A DNA stretch of 64,000 nt from Pseudogracilibacillus sp037892545 (GCF_037892545.1 NZ_JBBKBG010000003.1:91502-155501); one strand, 5' to 3'. Counted from the first letter of the stretch, positions 7,495 through 17,540 are shown. Notes: generated by a model from the sequence alone, not told the origin. Program-made: numbers and translations.

Positions 7495-9516
7495 CTATTT
7501 CACCAGTGCGTTGCTATCTATAATTAACGCTACCTCACCGTTTCCTAGAATCGTTGCACCTGAAATTGCATATACATTCGTTAAATAATCACCTAAAGAT
7601 TTTAAGACTACTTCTTGTTGTCCGATAAATGTATCTACGACAAGTCCCGTTAATTTATTCCCTTTACGGATGATAACAATCGATACATCATCACTTTCCT
7701 CTTGCTTACCGTTCGGAACTTGGAAAACATTCTCTAAAAAAGTTAATGGAATAACATTTCCACGAAAGTCAATTACTTTATTATGATGTGCATCATACAT
7801 ATCAGATGTCTTTAAAATTGCTGTTTCAATAATGGATGATAATGGAATGGCATATTTTTCTTTTCCGACTTCTACGAGAAGAACAGAAATAATAGATAAG
7901 GTTAATGGTAATTGAATAGTAAACACAGAACCGATACCTTCTTCAGCGTCGATGGAGATAGCACCACCTAGCGATTCTATGGTCGTTTTAACAACGTCTA
8001 AACCAACGCCACGACCAGATACGTCTGAGATTTCTTCATTCGTAGAAAAACCACTAGCTAAAATAAGTTCATATATTTGTTGATCTGTTAATGATTCTGC
8101 TTCTTGTGGTGATACCACACCTTTTTCTAACGCTTTTTTAAGTACTTTCTGTTTATTTATCCCTGCGCCATTATCGGCGATTTCCACGAATACATGGTTT
8201 CCACTATGATATGCTTTAAGTGTAATTTTTCCTTCGCGATCTTTTCCTTTTCTTTCTCTTTCATCTGGCATTTCAATACCATGATCGATCGCATTACGAA
8301 TTAAATGTACTAACGGATCCCCAATTTCATCAATAACGGTACGATCTAATTCAGTCTCTGCACCAATAATTTCAATCGAAACTTCTTTTTTTAAATCACG
8401 AGCTAATTGTCGTATCATTCGTGGGAATCGATTAAATACGGTGTCAATCGGTACCATTCGCATCGTTAAAATAATGTTTTGTAAATCACTTGAAACACGA
8501 GACATTCTTTCGACCGTTTCTTGTAATTCGTTATTATTTAAATCTAAAGAAATTTGTTCTAAACGACCGCGATCAATTACTAATTCTTCAAATAAATTCA
8601 TTAGTACGTCTAAACGATCAATATTGACACGAATTGTTTTTGCTGGTGCTTGTTTATTTTGTTGTTTTGGTTTCCCAGATTGTTTTTCCGCCTTCGGTTG
8701 TTCTTCCTTTTCCACGGAAGTTTGTTTTTCTTTTGCTCCCGCTTCTGATTGTTCGATCGTAAAATTGGTAATCGTAATTTCATCTACTTCAGACACTTTT
8801 TTCAATTTATCTTCTAATTCAGTAGCTACTTCCTTCGATACAAAAATAACTCGAAACTCTAAATCGAAATTTTCCTCTTCTAATTCATTTGCAGGAGGAT
8901 TAGAATAAATGATTTCCCCACTCTTCTCCAGAATGTCAAAAATCATAAAAACCCGAGCACCTTTTAATAAACAATCTTCGCGTAACCGTACATACAATTC
9001 ATAGGTATGAAATCCTTTATCTTTCGACTCTTGTAAAATAGTTAATTGGAATTCATCTAACTGAACATTGGTAGTTTCGACTATTTCGGCAGCATTTTCC
9101 ACACTAGTTGTTCCAGATGATTCGTCGGAGAGCTCTTCTCCTTTTTCTAACTTATCTAATTGTGCCATCATTTCGGTTACATCTTTTGTCCCGTCACCAC
9201 CGTTAGAAATATCTTCAACCATTTCATTTAAGGCATCAACCGTTGTAAATAAAAAGTCCATCATTTCAGTGTACACAGTTAAACGATCATAACGAATGCC
9301 ATCAAAAATATTTTCTAGTTTATGTGTTAATTTTGCTAAGTCTTCAAACCCCATCGTCGCTGACATACCTTTTAATGTATGTGCAGCCCGAAATATTTCT
9401 TCAATATATTGTTTTTCAGTTGGATTTTTTTCCAATTCAAGCAGTTGCTCATACAGTGTATCTAAATGTTCTGTACTTTCATCAATAAAAATACCTATGT
9501 ATTGCGATGTATCCAT
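7495..9516 (-). CDS. cheA: Chemotaxis histidine kinase CheA
   Basis: Autophosphorylates on His in response to receptors and passes phosphate to CheY (and normally CheB). Domains in order: P1 Hpt (about 1-105) with phospho-His46 in AAHTLKGMSATMGF; P2 response-regulator docking domain (about 150-250); a charged linker rich in Glu/Lys/Gln; P3 dimerisation helices (about 285-350); P4 HATPase with HLIRNAIDHGIE, DNGAGI and GRGVGLDVV; and P5, a CheW-like C-terminus. The 673-residue length matches B. subtilis CheA. The ATG follows AAGGGGGAACATAA. A 119-bp gap with no gene separates it from cheB. Confidence 0.97.
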   Translation of the reverse strand: MDTSQYIGIFIDESTEHLDTLYEQLLELEKNPTEKQYIEEIFRAAHTLKGMSATMGFEDLAKLTHKLENIFDGIRYDRLTVYTEMMDFLFTTVDALNEMVEDISNGGDGTKDVTEMMAQLDKLEKGEELSDESSGTTSVENAAEIVETTNVQLDEFQLTILQESKDKGFHTYELYVRLREDCLLKGARVFMIFDILEKSGEIIYSNPPANELEEENFDLEFRVIFVSKEVATELEDKLKKVSEVDEITITNFTIEQSEAGAKEKQTSVEKEEQPKAEKQSGKPKQQNKQAPAKTIRVNIDRLDVLMNLFEELVIDRGRLEQISLDLNNNELQETVERMSRVSSDLQNIILTMRMVPIDTVFNRFPRMIRQLARDLKKEVSIEIIGAETELDRTVIDEIGDPLVHLIRNAIDHGIEMPDERERKGKDREGKITLKAYHSGNHVFVEIADNGAGINKQKVLKKALEKGVVSPQEAESLTDQQIYELILASGFSTNEEISDVSGRGVGLDVVKTTIESLGGAISIDAEEGIGSVFTIQLPLTLSIISVLLVEVGKEKYAIPLSSIIETAILKTSDMYDAHHNKVIDFRGNVIPLTFLENVFQVPNGKQEESDDVSIVIIRKGNKLTGLVVDTFIGQQEVVLKSLGDYLTNVYAISGATILGNGEVALIIDSNALVK

Positions 9517-9635
9517 TTATGTTCCCCCTTTTTTGTCAAACTGCTCCATTTCACTATGTATAAGTGAATACTTCTCCTACGTGTTAACATTTATATTTAG
9601 ACGAATATGCAATTTTTATGGATCACTTCGTTTAT

Positions 9636-10694
9636 TTATACAATATATTTCAAAATCGTTTGACTAACTAGTTCAATTGGTACAATTTCTGTGGCAAAAT
9701 TCGTTGCAATCGCAGCACGAGGCATTCCGTTTACAACGACCGTATCTTTCGCTTCCACAATAACAGTAGTGTGTACGTCATATTGTTTCATTCGTTTAAT
9801 TCCTTCTGCACCATCTTTTCCCATTCCAGTTAAAATAACCGCTACTTTATTTACGCTCCTTAACAATGCGATCGACTGAAATAAAACATCTACAGAAGGA
9901 CGATGTGGACGATCATTATATTCCTGATGAATATGAAAACAAAAGGTTCGTTGTTTTTTTCGGACTTCCATATGATAGTTTCCTGGAGCAATATAGACGA
10001 TTCCTTTTTCTAACGTCTCTAAATGTTCTGCTTCTTTTACATGTATTTCCTTATGAATTCGATTTAATCGATCCGCTAATGATTTTGTGAATTTTTCTGG
10101 CATATGTTGCACAATTAAAATTGGTACATCCAAATCCCGGGGCAAATTACGTATTACAACTTCTAATGCACGGGGACCTCCTGTCGATGTACCAATCGCA
10201 ACGAGCGTTTGAACATTTGTCTTATCCCTAGTTAGATACACATTTTCCATTATAGGTTGCATCATCTGCTTTTCTTGTTTGAACGACTCTTTCTTCCGAC
10301 TTACTCTTCTTTTTCTTAATTTCTCACATCTGTATACTCGCTTCAACTTCGTTTGCAATAAAGAACTATCCACTTCTTCTAATGGATGAATATTGATATA
10401 TTGAGCAATACCTAATTGAATAGCATAAACGATTCTCTTCGTTTCATATATATCATCATTTGCTATTAATATGGTTCTTGGCCCATATCGCTCAATAACC
10501 TTTTGCAATAATCCATCTGTCACATCAATAGAAAGTAAAATTACATCTGGCATGTTTGAAGTTAATGCTTCTAATACATACGTTTCATTCATGTTCATAA
10601 ATGAATGAATATTTGCCCATGTCTCTATTGCTTGTTTTACATTCATATCTTTTTTGTCATTTGTTCCTATGAGACTAACAGTAAGTTTATCCAT
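9636..10694 (-). CDS. cheB: Chemoreceptor methylesterase CheB with a degenerate receiver domain
   Basis: Removes methyl groups from chemoreceptor glutamates during adaptation. The C-terminal esterase domain (about 160-352) keeps the catalytic triad: Ser170 in GTSTGGP, His197 in VQHMPEKF and Asp294 in GMGKDGAEG. The N-terminal receiver-like domain (1-105) looks inactive. The paired acidic residues are replaced (IGTND in place of VDDS), the expected phospho-acceptor Asp reads Ser55 in VILLSIDVTDG, and the conserved Lys before Pro is His103. A basic linker (about 116-140) joins the domains. It lies between flhG and cheA. The esterase assignment is secure; loss of phospho-regulation is inferred. 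Confidence 0.92.
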   Translation of the reverse strand: MDKLTVSLIGTNDKKDMNVKQAIETWANIHSFMNMNETYVLEALTSNMPDVILLSIDVTDGLLQKVIERYGPRTILIANDDIYETKRIVYAIQLGIAQYINIHPLEEVDSSLLQTKLKRVYRCEKLRKRRVSRKKESFKQEKQMMQPIMENVYLTRDKTNVQTLVAIGTSTGGPRALEVVIRNLPRDLDVPILIVQHMPEKFTKSLADRLNRIHKEIHVKEAEHLETLEKGIVYIAPGNYHMEVRKKQRTFCFHIHQEYNDRPHRPSVDVLFQSIALLRSVNKVAVILTGMGKDGAEGIKRMKQYDVHTTVIVEAKDTVVVNGMPRAAIATNFATEIVPIELVSQTILKYIV

Positions 10695-10700
10695 CGTTTC

Positions 10701-11561
10701 TTATCCTTTACCTAACATTTTTTTCAATCTTAATATAAAGGAACCTCGTTCTTCCGAAAGAGCATCTTCTTGATCTCCACTGACATACGATTGAACAATT
10801 ATTTTCATTGCTTTTGATACGGAAGCACGTTCATTCAACATCGTATATGGTACTTGTTTAATTACTGCAGTCGTCACAATAGGATCTTCAGGTAATATAC
10901 CAATTGGTTTTACCTCTTTTTGCAAAAAATGTTCGATTACTTTTGTAAATTTCATCATCGTTTGCTTACCTTCGCGTTCATTTTTACAACGATTAATGAG
11001 AACGTTCATAGGTAAAGCATTGTTTCGCTGTATAATATGTTTGATCATACTATACGCGTCTGTAATAGCTGTCGGCTCTGGAGTTGTTAGAACAATACAT
11101 TCATCAGAAGCTAAAATAAAAGATAGTGTCGCCTCTGTTACCCCTGCACCAAGGTCAAATATCACATAATCATATAATTGTATAACTTTTTCCATTTCAT
11201 CGAAGAAAAATTGCAACTGTTCGTTCCGCAAATGTACAATTTCTTCTAAACTCGTCCCACCAGCTATATAATGGAGGTTATTTGGACCTAGTTCTATTAT
11301 ATCATTAATGGACAAAAATTCGTTAAATAAATTAGCAATTGAATAATTAGCATCATTCCCGACTAAAATATCGATATTTCCCATACCGATATCTAAATCA
11401 ATTAATAGCACTTTAAAATCTAATTCTAATAATTGTAAAGCGAAATTCAATGACGTATTAGACTTTCCTACGCCTCCTTTTCCACTTACCACACTAATTG
11501 TTTTTGCTTTTTTATCATGATGATGCAACATTTGTCGTAATTTCTTTGCTTGATCACTCAT
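10701..11561 (-). CDS. flhG: MinD-like ATPase FlhG (YlxH), flagellar number and placement
   Basis: ParA/MinD-family ATPase that stimulates FlhF GTPase and controls flagellar number and position. The deviant Walker A, SVVSGKGGVGKSNTSLNFA, begins near residue 24. Other P-loop ATPase motifs are DLDIGMGNIDIL and YVIFDLGAGV, and a short basic, hydrophobic C-terminal helix could bind membrane. The N-terminal SDQAKKLRQML segment resembles the FlhF-activating helix. The length of 286 residues is typical. Its start overlaps the end of flhF. Confidence 0.96.
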   Translation of the reverse strand: MSDQAKKLRQMLHHHDKKAKTISVVSGKGGVGKSNTSLNFALQLLELDFKVLLIDLDIGMGNIDILVGNDANYSIANLFNEFLSINDIIELGPNNLHYIAGGTSLEEIVHLRNEQLQFFFDEMEKVIQLYDYVIFDLGAGVTEATLSFILASDECIVLTTPEPTAITDAYSMIKHIIQRNNALPMNVLINRCKNEREGKQTMMKFTKVIEHFLQKEVKPIGILPEDPIVTTAVIKQVPYTMLNERASVSKAMKIIVQSYVSGDQEDALSEERGSFILRLKKMLGKG

Positions 11562-12669
11562 ACAGATCCCTACTTACGACCAACTCACTTATTTGTTCTG
11601 CGGATGGAATGATGACATCTTCCGGGACATCTTGTCCATCTGTCATATACGCAAGCCTGACATCTTCAGTCCATAATAAATTAATAATTGGGCCATAAGT
11701 GGATGTCTCATCCATTTTCGTGAAAATAATATCTTTCACACCGAACAGTTGAAACTGTTTAAAAATATCCATCATATCTTCATTTTTCGCTGTTAAAGAT
11801 AATACTAAATAAGAAATGACTTGATCGTTATGATCTGAAAGCATCGTTTTTAATGGTTGCACATACTTCTCATCACGGAAGTTTCTTCCCGCCGTATCAA
11901 CAAAAATTGCATCGTATGAGTCAAACTTTTGTAATGCCCGTTCATAATCTTCCATCGAATACGCAACTTCAACAGGTACATGTAAAATTTTCGCGTATGT
12001 TTTTAACTGTTCAATTGCGGCAATTCGATACGTATCTGTCGTAATAAAGGCAATTTTTTTCTGATGTTCCATCATGAACATTGCAGCAATTTTTGCTAAT
12101 GTGGTCGTTTTTCCAACTCCTGTCGGTCCAACAAACTGAATTATTTTCTTATCCGTCGTTATAGAAGATGGTATTTTCGCTTGAATCGTGTCCGTAATAT
12201 ATAATTGCAACTCTTTGTACCATAGATCTTTATGTAAATCAGGTATATTTTTCGTTTGTTCTAAAATGTGTTCCACTAATTCCTCACAAATAGAGCGTTC
12301 AATATATTGTTTCTCTAAATAAGTAAACAAAGGTTGATATAATGGTGGATAGGTTTTTGATTCAATAGTTTGTGATGCTAATAATCTTTTCATTTCTTTT
12401 AGTTCGGATAAAATATGTGCTTGTTCTATCGTTTGATTGGATTCAAACGTTACGTTGGCTACTTCTCTTCGTTGTTCTTTACGTATACGTTGTATCGGTT
12501 GTTTTTCAATTGCTGCAATTACTTCATATTGCTTTTTTTCGAAAAAGCCTAAAAATCCACCTTTTTTAACCTCTTTACTACTTAAAATAACTGCATCTGT
12601 TCCCAATTCTGCTCGTATTTTTTGCATTGCATCTTTCATCGTATGAGCGACATATTTTTTTATTTTCAT
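11554..12669 (-). CDS. flhF: Flagellar SRP-like GTPase FlhF
   Basis: Third member of the SRP GTPase family beside Ffh and FtsY; helps place the flagellar basal body. A variable basic N-terminal domain (1-120) includes the conserved start MKIKKYVAHTMKDAMQKI. The N domain follows, then the G domain with GPTGVGKTTTLAKIA, TTDTYRIAAIEQLKTYA, DTAGRN and FTKMDETSTYG. The length of 371 residues is normal. It overlaps flhA and flhG by a few bases, indicating coupled translation. Confidence 0.97.
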   Translation of the reverse strand: MKIKKYVAHTMKDAMQKIRAELGTDAVILSSKEVKKGGFLGFFEKKQYEVIAAIEKQPIQRIRKEQRREVANVTFESNQTIEQAHILSELKEMKRLLASQTIESKTYPPLYQPLFTYLEKQYIERSICEELVEHILEQTKNIPDLHKDLWYKELQLYITDTIQAKIPSSITTDKKIIQFVGPTGVGKTTTLAKIAAMFMMEHQKKIAFITTDTYRIAAIEQLKTYAKILHVPVEVAYSMEDYERALQKFDSYDAIFVDTAGRNFRDEKYVQPLKTMLSDHNDQVISYLVLSLTAKNEDMMDIFKQFQLFGVKDIIFTKMDETSTYGPIINLLWTEDVRLAYMTDGQDVPEDVIIPSAEQISELVVSRDLYE

Positions 12670-14699
12670 GATACATTCACTACTCCTACACTTTGAATTT
12701 GGATGTTCGATTCTAATTCATTATAGGAAAGAACAGCGACATGGGCTAAGGAACGTTCGATTAACTGTTTCACATACATCCGAATGGTAGGCGAACATAA
12801 AATGACAACTTGATCCATTTGATGTGCGATACGTTCATATTCAGAAACGACATTTCGTATAATCGATTCTTGCATAGAAGGTTCAAGTGCTAAGTAAGAG
12901 CCATGTTCTGTCTGTTGAATATTAGTACTAATTAATTGTTCTACATCAGGGGCTATCGTCATCACACTTAATGTATTTCCATCTCCGACATATTGTTTCG
13001 TTATTTGCACCGCTAATGATTGGCGAACATATTCAGCTAACAATTCTGTATCATTTGTCATTGGGGCAAAATCTGCTAAAGTTTCAAAAATGACCGGCAA
13101 ATTTCGAATCGATACATTCTCACGTAATAATTTTGATAATACTTTTTGAATTTCACCAACTGATAAAGGATCTGGTGTCACTTCTTCCACTAGAATTTCA
13201 TACTCTTCTTTTAAATGATCGATTAATTCCTTCGTTTCTTGTCGACCTAATAACTGATATGCATTTTTCTTTAACACTTCAGTTATATGAGTCGAAACGA
13301 CAGATGGTGGATCTACCACTGTATACCCAAACATTTCTGCTTCATCTTTCTTCTCTTCACTGATCCATTTTGCTGGTAAACCAAATGCCGGTTCCTTCGT
13401 TTCGATTCCTTCTACCATATCGTCATCAATTCCAGGTGTCATTGCTAAATAATGATCCAGCAATAGTTCTCCTTCTGCGACAACATTTCCTTTTACTTTT
13501 AATCGATATTCATTCGGTGCTAATTGAATATTGTCCCTTATGCGTACTACTGGAATAACGACTCCTAAATCAATTGCTAATTGACGACGAATCATCACAA
13601 TTCTATCTAATAAATCTCCACCTTGACTCGCGTCCACGAGTGGAATAAGGGAATAACCAAATTCAAATTCAATTGGATCCATACTTAATAAACTTACGAC
13701 ATTTTCTTGTGCTTTCATGTTTTCACTATCTTCTTCATCTAATTGCTCGTCTAACACTTCATCTTCTTCTTTTGTATTCCGTAACATCATATAAGCACTT
13801 AATGCAAGTGCAGCAGCAATCGTCGTCGTTAACATAAAGTTAATAGGAGTTAAACCTAATAGAAAAATGGTTCCTGCCGCAATAAATAATAGTTTTGGAT
13901 AACGTAACAATTGTTCTGTCACATCTGAGCCTAAATTTCCGTCTGTCGATACACGAGTCACGACAATCCCTGTAGCTGTCGCAATCAGTAATGCCGGAAT
14001 CTGACTCACTAAACCATCTCCAACCGTTAAACGCATAAACGTATTTATCGCTTCATTAAATGACATATCCATTTGAACCATCCCTATAATAAGTCCAAAT
14101 ATGATATTAATTAACACAATAATAATACCTGCAATCGCATCTCCTTTTACGAACTTAGATGCCCCATCCATCGATCCATGGAAATCCGCTTCATTTTCTA
14201 CTTTTTCACGACGTTCTTTCGCTTCATGTTCTGATATTAACCCAGCATTTAAATCCGCATCGATACTCATCTGTTTTCCTGGCATCGCATCCAACGTAAA
14301 ACGTGCCGATACTTCTGCAACCCTTTCGGCACCTTTTGTAATAACGATAAATTGAATAATGACTAATATAATGAATACTACAAATCCTACAAGGGGGTTG
14401 TTGCCAATAACAAAAGATCCAAAAGTATCAACAACTCCACCTGCATCAGCATTTGCCAAAATAGATCTAGTCGTCGATACATTTAAACCGAGGCGAAATA
14501 AGGTAAGTAATAATAATAAAGATGGGAAAATGGAGAACTGCAAAGGTTCTTGTATATTCATGGATACTAATATTACAATTAACGCCAAGGAAATATTACA
14601 TAAAATAAGCACACTTAATAGCCATCCCGGTAATGGGATGACCAACATTATAATAATTAAAATAACACCTAATAAGACAGATAAATCTCGTAATTTCAT
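12666..14699 (-). CDS. flhA: Flagellar type III export gate protein FlhA
   Basis: Integral membrane component of the flagellar export gate that couples proton motive force to secretion and docks chaperone-substrate complexes. The N-terminal half (about 1-310) has eight predicted membrane helices and the FHIPEP-type cytoplasmic loop (FTLDAMPGKQMSIDADLNAG). The C-terminal half (about 340-677) is the cytoplasmic docking platform with VDPPSVVSTHITEVLK. The 677 residues match the B. subtilis protein. It is followed directly by flhF. Confidence 0.97.
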   Translation of the reverse strand: MKLRDLSVLLGVILIIIMLVIPLPGWLLSVLILCNISLALIVILVSMNIQEPLQFSIFPSLLLLLTLFRLGLNVSTTRSILANADAGGVVDTFGSFVIGNNPLVGFVVFIILVIIQFIVITKGAERVAEVSARFTLDAMPGKQMSIDADLNAGLISEHEAKERREKVENEADFHGSMDGASKFVKGDAIAGIIIVLINIIFGLIIGMVQMDMSFNEAINTFMRLTVGDGLVSQIPALLIATATGIVVTRVSTDGNLGSDVTEQLLRYPKLLFIAAGTIFLLGLTPINFMLTTTIAAALALSAYMMLRNTKEEDEVLDEQLDEEDSENMKAQENVVSLLSMDPIEFEFGYSLIPLVDASQGGDLLDRIVMIRRQLAIDLGVVIPVVRIRDNIQLAPNEYRLKVKGNVVAEGELLLDHYLAMTPGIDDDMVEGIETKEPAFGLPAKWISEEKKDEAEMFGYTVVDPPSVVSTHITEVLKKNAYQLLGRQETKELIDHLKEEYEILVEEVTPDPLSVGEIQKVLSKLLRENVSIRNLPVIFETLADFAPMTNDTELLAEYVRQSLAVQITKQYVGDGNTLSVMTIAPDVEQLISTNIQQTEHGSYLALEPSMQESIIRNVVSEYERIAHQMDQVVILCSPTIRMYVKQLIERSLAHVAVLSYNELESNIQIQSVGVVNVS

Positions 14700-14711
14700 G
14701 TAATATACTCC

Positions 14712-15797
14712 TTACTTACTCATTCTATTTTCTTGTTGGAATACGAACGCTAATATTTCTGCAACCATTTTATAAAAGTGTTCAGGTATAACGTCATTTA
14801 CTTCCACTTCATCGTGTAATGCTCTAGCTAAAGGGCGATTTTCAACGATCATAATATCGTGTTCTTTTGCAATTTCTTTTATCTTTTGAGCGACATCATC
14901 TGTTCCTTTTGCAACGACATATGGAACGGAGACAACTGCTTCATCATATTTTAATGCAATTGCATAATGCGTAGGGTTTGTAATAATAACATCTGCTTTT
15001 GGTACTTCTGCCATCATCCGACTCATTGCAACTTGTCGTTGTTTTTCTCTAAGCTTTGATTTAATCAATGGGTCCCCTTCTATATTTTTATGCTCGTCTT
15101 TTATGTCTTGTTTCGACATTCGAATATTTTTTTCGAAGTCATATTTTTGATACATATAATCGAGTACAGCTAAAAAAAGTAATAATATCGTCGCAGCAAT
15201 CCCCATAATAATCGTTACTTGACCAAAAAATTGTACTGCATTTTCTGGTTCTTTCATCGCCAACATCATCATGTCGTCCTTGTACATCCAAATAACGAAA
15301 AATGTTGTTGCCCCAATTAACGTAATTTTTAACAATGATTTCAATAATTCCACTAAGGCACGAACAGAAAAAATTCGTTTCGCCCCTTTCACTGGATCGA
15401 TTTTTTTCAAATCAAATTTCAATGGTTCTGTCGTAAATAAGAAACCAACTTGTAATAAATTTGCTGCAATTGAAACAACAATGGCTACTAGCATGACTGG
15501 AAACACAATAAAAGCAAAACTTTTTAATACATCGATTAAAATAATTTGCGAGGTGTTTGTATTTAATTCCATATGGATATATTTTGTAAATGTTGTAAAA
15601 TATAAACTTTCCATCTGTTCTTTAATAAATCCACCAAAAGCAAATAAAACAATGAATGAGCCTAATAACAATAAAGCAGTATTCACATCTGCGCTTTTAG
15701 CGACGCGTCCCTTTTTACGTTCGTCTTCTCGTTTTTTCGGAGTTGCTTTTTCAGTTTTTTCACCAGCGAAATATTGTAAATCTAATTGTAGACGCAT
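14712..15797 (-). CDS. flhB: Flagellar type III export switch protein FlhB
   Basis: Export gate component that switches substrate class from hook to filament proteins after self-cleavage. It shows a charged N-terminus (GEKTEKATPKKREDERKKG), four membrane segments (about residues 30-210), and a cytoplasmic domain with the autocleavage motif NPTHYAIALKYDE. It has 361 residues. The ATG follows CGGAGGGTAAC, and it lies 1 nt after fliR. A second protein resembling only the part after the cleavage site is encoded at 41217-41480. Confidence 0.97.
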   Translation of the reverse strand: MRLQLDLQYFAGEKTEKATPKKREDERKKGRVAKSADVNTALLLLGSFIVLFAFGGFIKEQMESLYFTTFTKYIHMELNTNTSQIILIDVLKSFAFIVFPVMLVAIVVSIAANLLQVGFLFTTEPLKFDLKKIDPVKGAKRIFSVRALVELLKSLLKITLIGATTFFVIWMYKDDMMMLAMKEPENAVQFFGQVTIIMGIAATILLLFLAVLDYMYQKYDFEKNIRMSKQDIKDEHKNIEGDPLIKSKLREKQRQVAMSRMMAEVPKADVIITNPTHYAIALKYDEAVVSVPYVVAKGTDDVAQKIKEIAKEHDIMIVENRPLARALHDEVEVNDVIPEHFYKMVAEILAFVFQQENRMSK

Positions 15798-15798
15798 G

Positions 15799-16572
15799 TT
15801 ACCCTCCGAGAATGATCATTAAATCACGCATCGTTTTAAACATCGTTTCAAACAAAAAGCGTGTTACATTTATAAATAGAGAAATAAAAAAAGATAAAAC
15901 GAGAAAACTAACTATGATTTTTAAAGGTAGTCCAACCACAAAAACATTTAATTGTGGAACGGTCCTTGCAACAATCCCTAAAGCGACATCTACTAAAAAA
16001 AGACAGCCTACAATTGGTAAGGACATTTGAAAAGCAATTAAAAACATTTTATTAAATGTTTGAATGGTAAACGATGCAAATATATCACTAAACGAAATGA
16101 ATGCATCGACTGGAATGAATTGGAAACTATTGTACATCCCATCAATTAATAAATGATGTCCATTAACAGAAAGTAAAAATAGCAAAGCAATGATATAAAA
16201 ATATTGGCCAATAAGCGGACTTTGTGCACCGGTTTGTGGGTCAATCACATTTGCTACAGCAAAACCCATCTGAAAGTCAATAAATCCCCCAGCAATTTGC
16301 ACAGCAGATAAAATCATAAATGCAATAAATCCAATCATTAACCCTACGATGACCTCTTTCATGATTAATAAATAATATGTAAAATCAATGTCTGTAATCA
16401 CAACATCGATATGTAAAGAAATAATCATACTTAAAAAAATAGCAAATCCAATTTTGAACATAGTCGGAATTGTTCGATATGAAAAAAGCGGCATGACTAA
16501 AAAGAAACTCGTTATCCGCGCAAATACTAATAAAAATGTTGGTAGAATGGATAAAGGTAATAAATCTAACAT
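15799..16572 (-). CDS. fliR: Flagellar export protein FliR
   Basis: Membrane protein of the FliPQR core of the flagellar export channel. The 257 residues are almost entirely hydrophobic, with about six membrane segments and the family blocks FDFQMGFAVANVIDPQ-like (seen as IDFQMGFAVANVIDPQ) and VVGLPLKI in the C-terminal half. The start follows GGGTGAGTAA. Order fliP-fliQ-fliR-flhB-flhA is as in other Firmicutes. Confidence 0.95.
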   Translation of the reverse strand: MLDLLPLSILPTFLLVFARITSFFLVMPLFSYRTIPTMFKIGFAIFLSMIISLHIDVVITDIDFTYYLLIMKEVIVGLMIGFIAFMILSAVQIAGGFIDFQMGFAVANVIDPQTGAQSPLIGQYFYIIALLFLLSVNGHHLLIDGMYNSFQFIPVDAFISFSDIFASFTIQTFNKMFLIAFQMSLPIVGCLFLVDVALGIVARTVPQLNVFVVGLPLKIIVSFLVLSFFISLFINVTRFLFETMFKTMRDLMIILGG

Positions 16573-16576
16573 TTAC

Positions 16577-16846
16577 TCACCCTATAAACAAGTGCATATT
16601 TTCATATATATTCGTCGTAAATTGCACTAGTTTTGTCAACATCCAGGGACCAAAAAACACGACACCAACTAACACAGCAATTATTTTTGGAATAAAAGCT
16701 AACGTTTGTTCTTGGATTTGTGTTGTCGCCTGAAAAATACTAACCGCTAATCCAACAGCTAAAGCTAATAACAGTATCGGACCTGCAACTAGTAAAATCG
16801 TGATAATACCTCTTTCAGCTAGTGTTAATACAAATTCACTACTCAA
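16577..16846 (-). CDS. fliQ: Flagellar export protein FliQ (TTG start)
   Basis: Small two-helix membrane protein of the export channel core. It has 89 residues with two hydrophobic hairpins (about 15-40 and 50-78) and the family core AVGLAVSIFQATTQIQEQTL followed by FIPKIIAVL. The start codon is TTG at 16846, with GAAGGTG upstream; no in-frame ATG fits the family start. Weak initiation may help keep FliQ stoichiometric with FliP and FliR. Confidence 0.95.
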   Translation of the reverse strand: MSSEFVLTLAERGIITILLVAGPILLLALAVGLAVSIFQATTQIQEQTLAFIPKIIAVLVGVVFFGPWMLTKLVQFTTNIYENMHLFIG

Positions 16847-16874
16847 TCCTTACACACCTTCTTTTTTCATACGG

Positions 16875-17540
16875 TCAAAAACCTTGTAAAATGGAATGCG
16901 TAATTAAATACCATCCATCTACTAAAACGAACAATAAAATTTTAAATGGCAAAGAAATCATCACAGGTGGTAACATCATCATCCCCATCGACATTAAAAT
17001 ACTTGCGACAGCCATATCAATTATTAAAAATGGAATAAAAATCATGAACCCCATTTGAAAGGCTGTTTTTAGTTCACTAATTGCAAATGCCGGTACTAAT
17101 GTCATTAACGGGATGTCTTCTAATGTTTCGGGATTTTCCGTTCCTGTATAATTTAAAAATAGCGCTAAATCTTTTTGCCTAGTATGTTGAGCCATAAACT
17201 CTTTTATCGGTATACTTGCATGATCATATGCCTCATCAAGTGTCATTTCTTCGTTAAATAACGGCTGCAACGCCTCATCATACACCTCACTAAACGTAGG
17301 TGCCATAATAAAAAACGTCAAAAATAATGCCAAACCAATTAATACTTGGTTCGGTGGCATTTGTTGAGTAGCAAGAGATGTTCGTACAAATGATAATACA
17401 ACGATAATTCTCGTGAAACTCGTCATTAATATTAGAATACCTGGTGCAATAGATAAAATGGTTAGTAAAATAATTAATTTCACCGATGTAGAAACTTGTG
17501 AAGGATCCGTACTAGAGAACATATTTATAAAATCATTCAT
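16875..17540 (-). CDS. fliP: Flagellar export protein FliP
   Basis: Pentameric membrane core of the flagellar protein export channel. 221 residues with four hydrophobic segments and the family motifs LTSFTRIIVVLSFVR-like (MTSFTRIIVVLSFVR), QMPPNQVLIGLALFLTFF, and the C-terminal FMIFIPFLIIDMAVASILMS. Unlike many Gram-negative homologues, no long cleavable signal peptide is present. ATG at 17540 is chosen because AAGGA lies 8 nt upstream; an ATG at 17549 abuts that site. It overlaps the end of the upstream gene. Confidence 0.96.
   Translation of the reverse strand: MNDFINMFSSTDPSQVSTSVKLIILLTILSIAPGILILMTSFTRIIVVLSFVRTSLATQQMPPNQVLIGLALFLTFFIMAPTFSEVYDEALQPLFNEEMTLDEAYDHASIPIKEFMAQHTRQKDLALFLNYTGTENPETLEDIPLMTLVPAFAISELKTAFQMGFMIFIPFLIIDMAVASILMSMGMMMLPPVMISLPFKILLFVLVDGWYLITHSILQGF

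Noticed and set aside
8441..8908. 155-codon plus-strand ORF opposite cheA
   Set aside because: It is antisense to the conserved linker and P2 region of cheA, is rich in Ser/Cys/Phe as expected of a shadow frame, and has no ribosome binding site.
9517..9635. Gap between cheB and cheA considered for a small gene or promoter
   Set aside because: No ORF with a ribosome binding site and no well-spaced promoter boxes were found.
15271..15822. 183-codon plus-strand ORF opposite flhB
   Set aside because: It mirrors the flhB coding strand; composition (Asn/Lys/Ser) and lack of a start signal mark it as a shadow.
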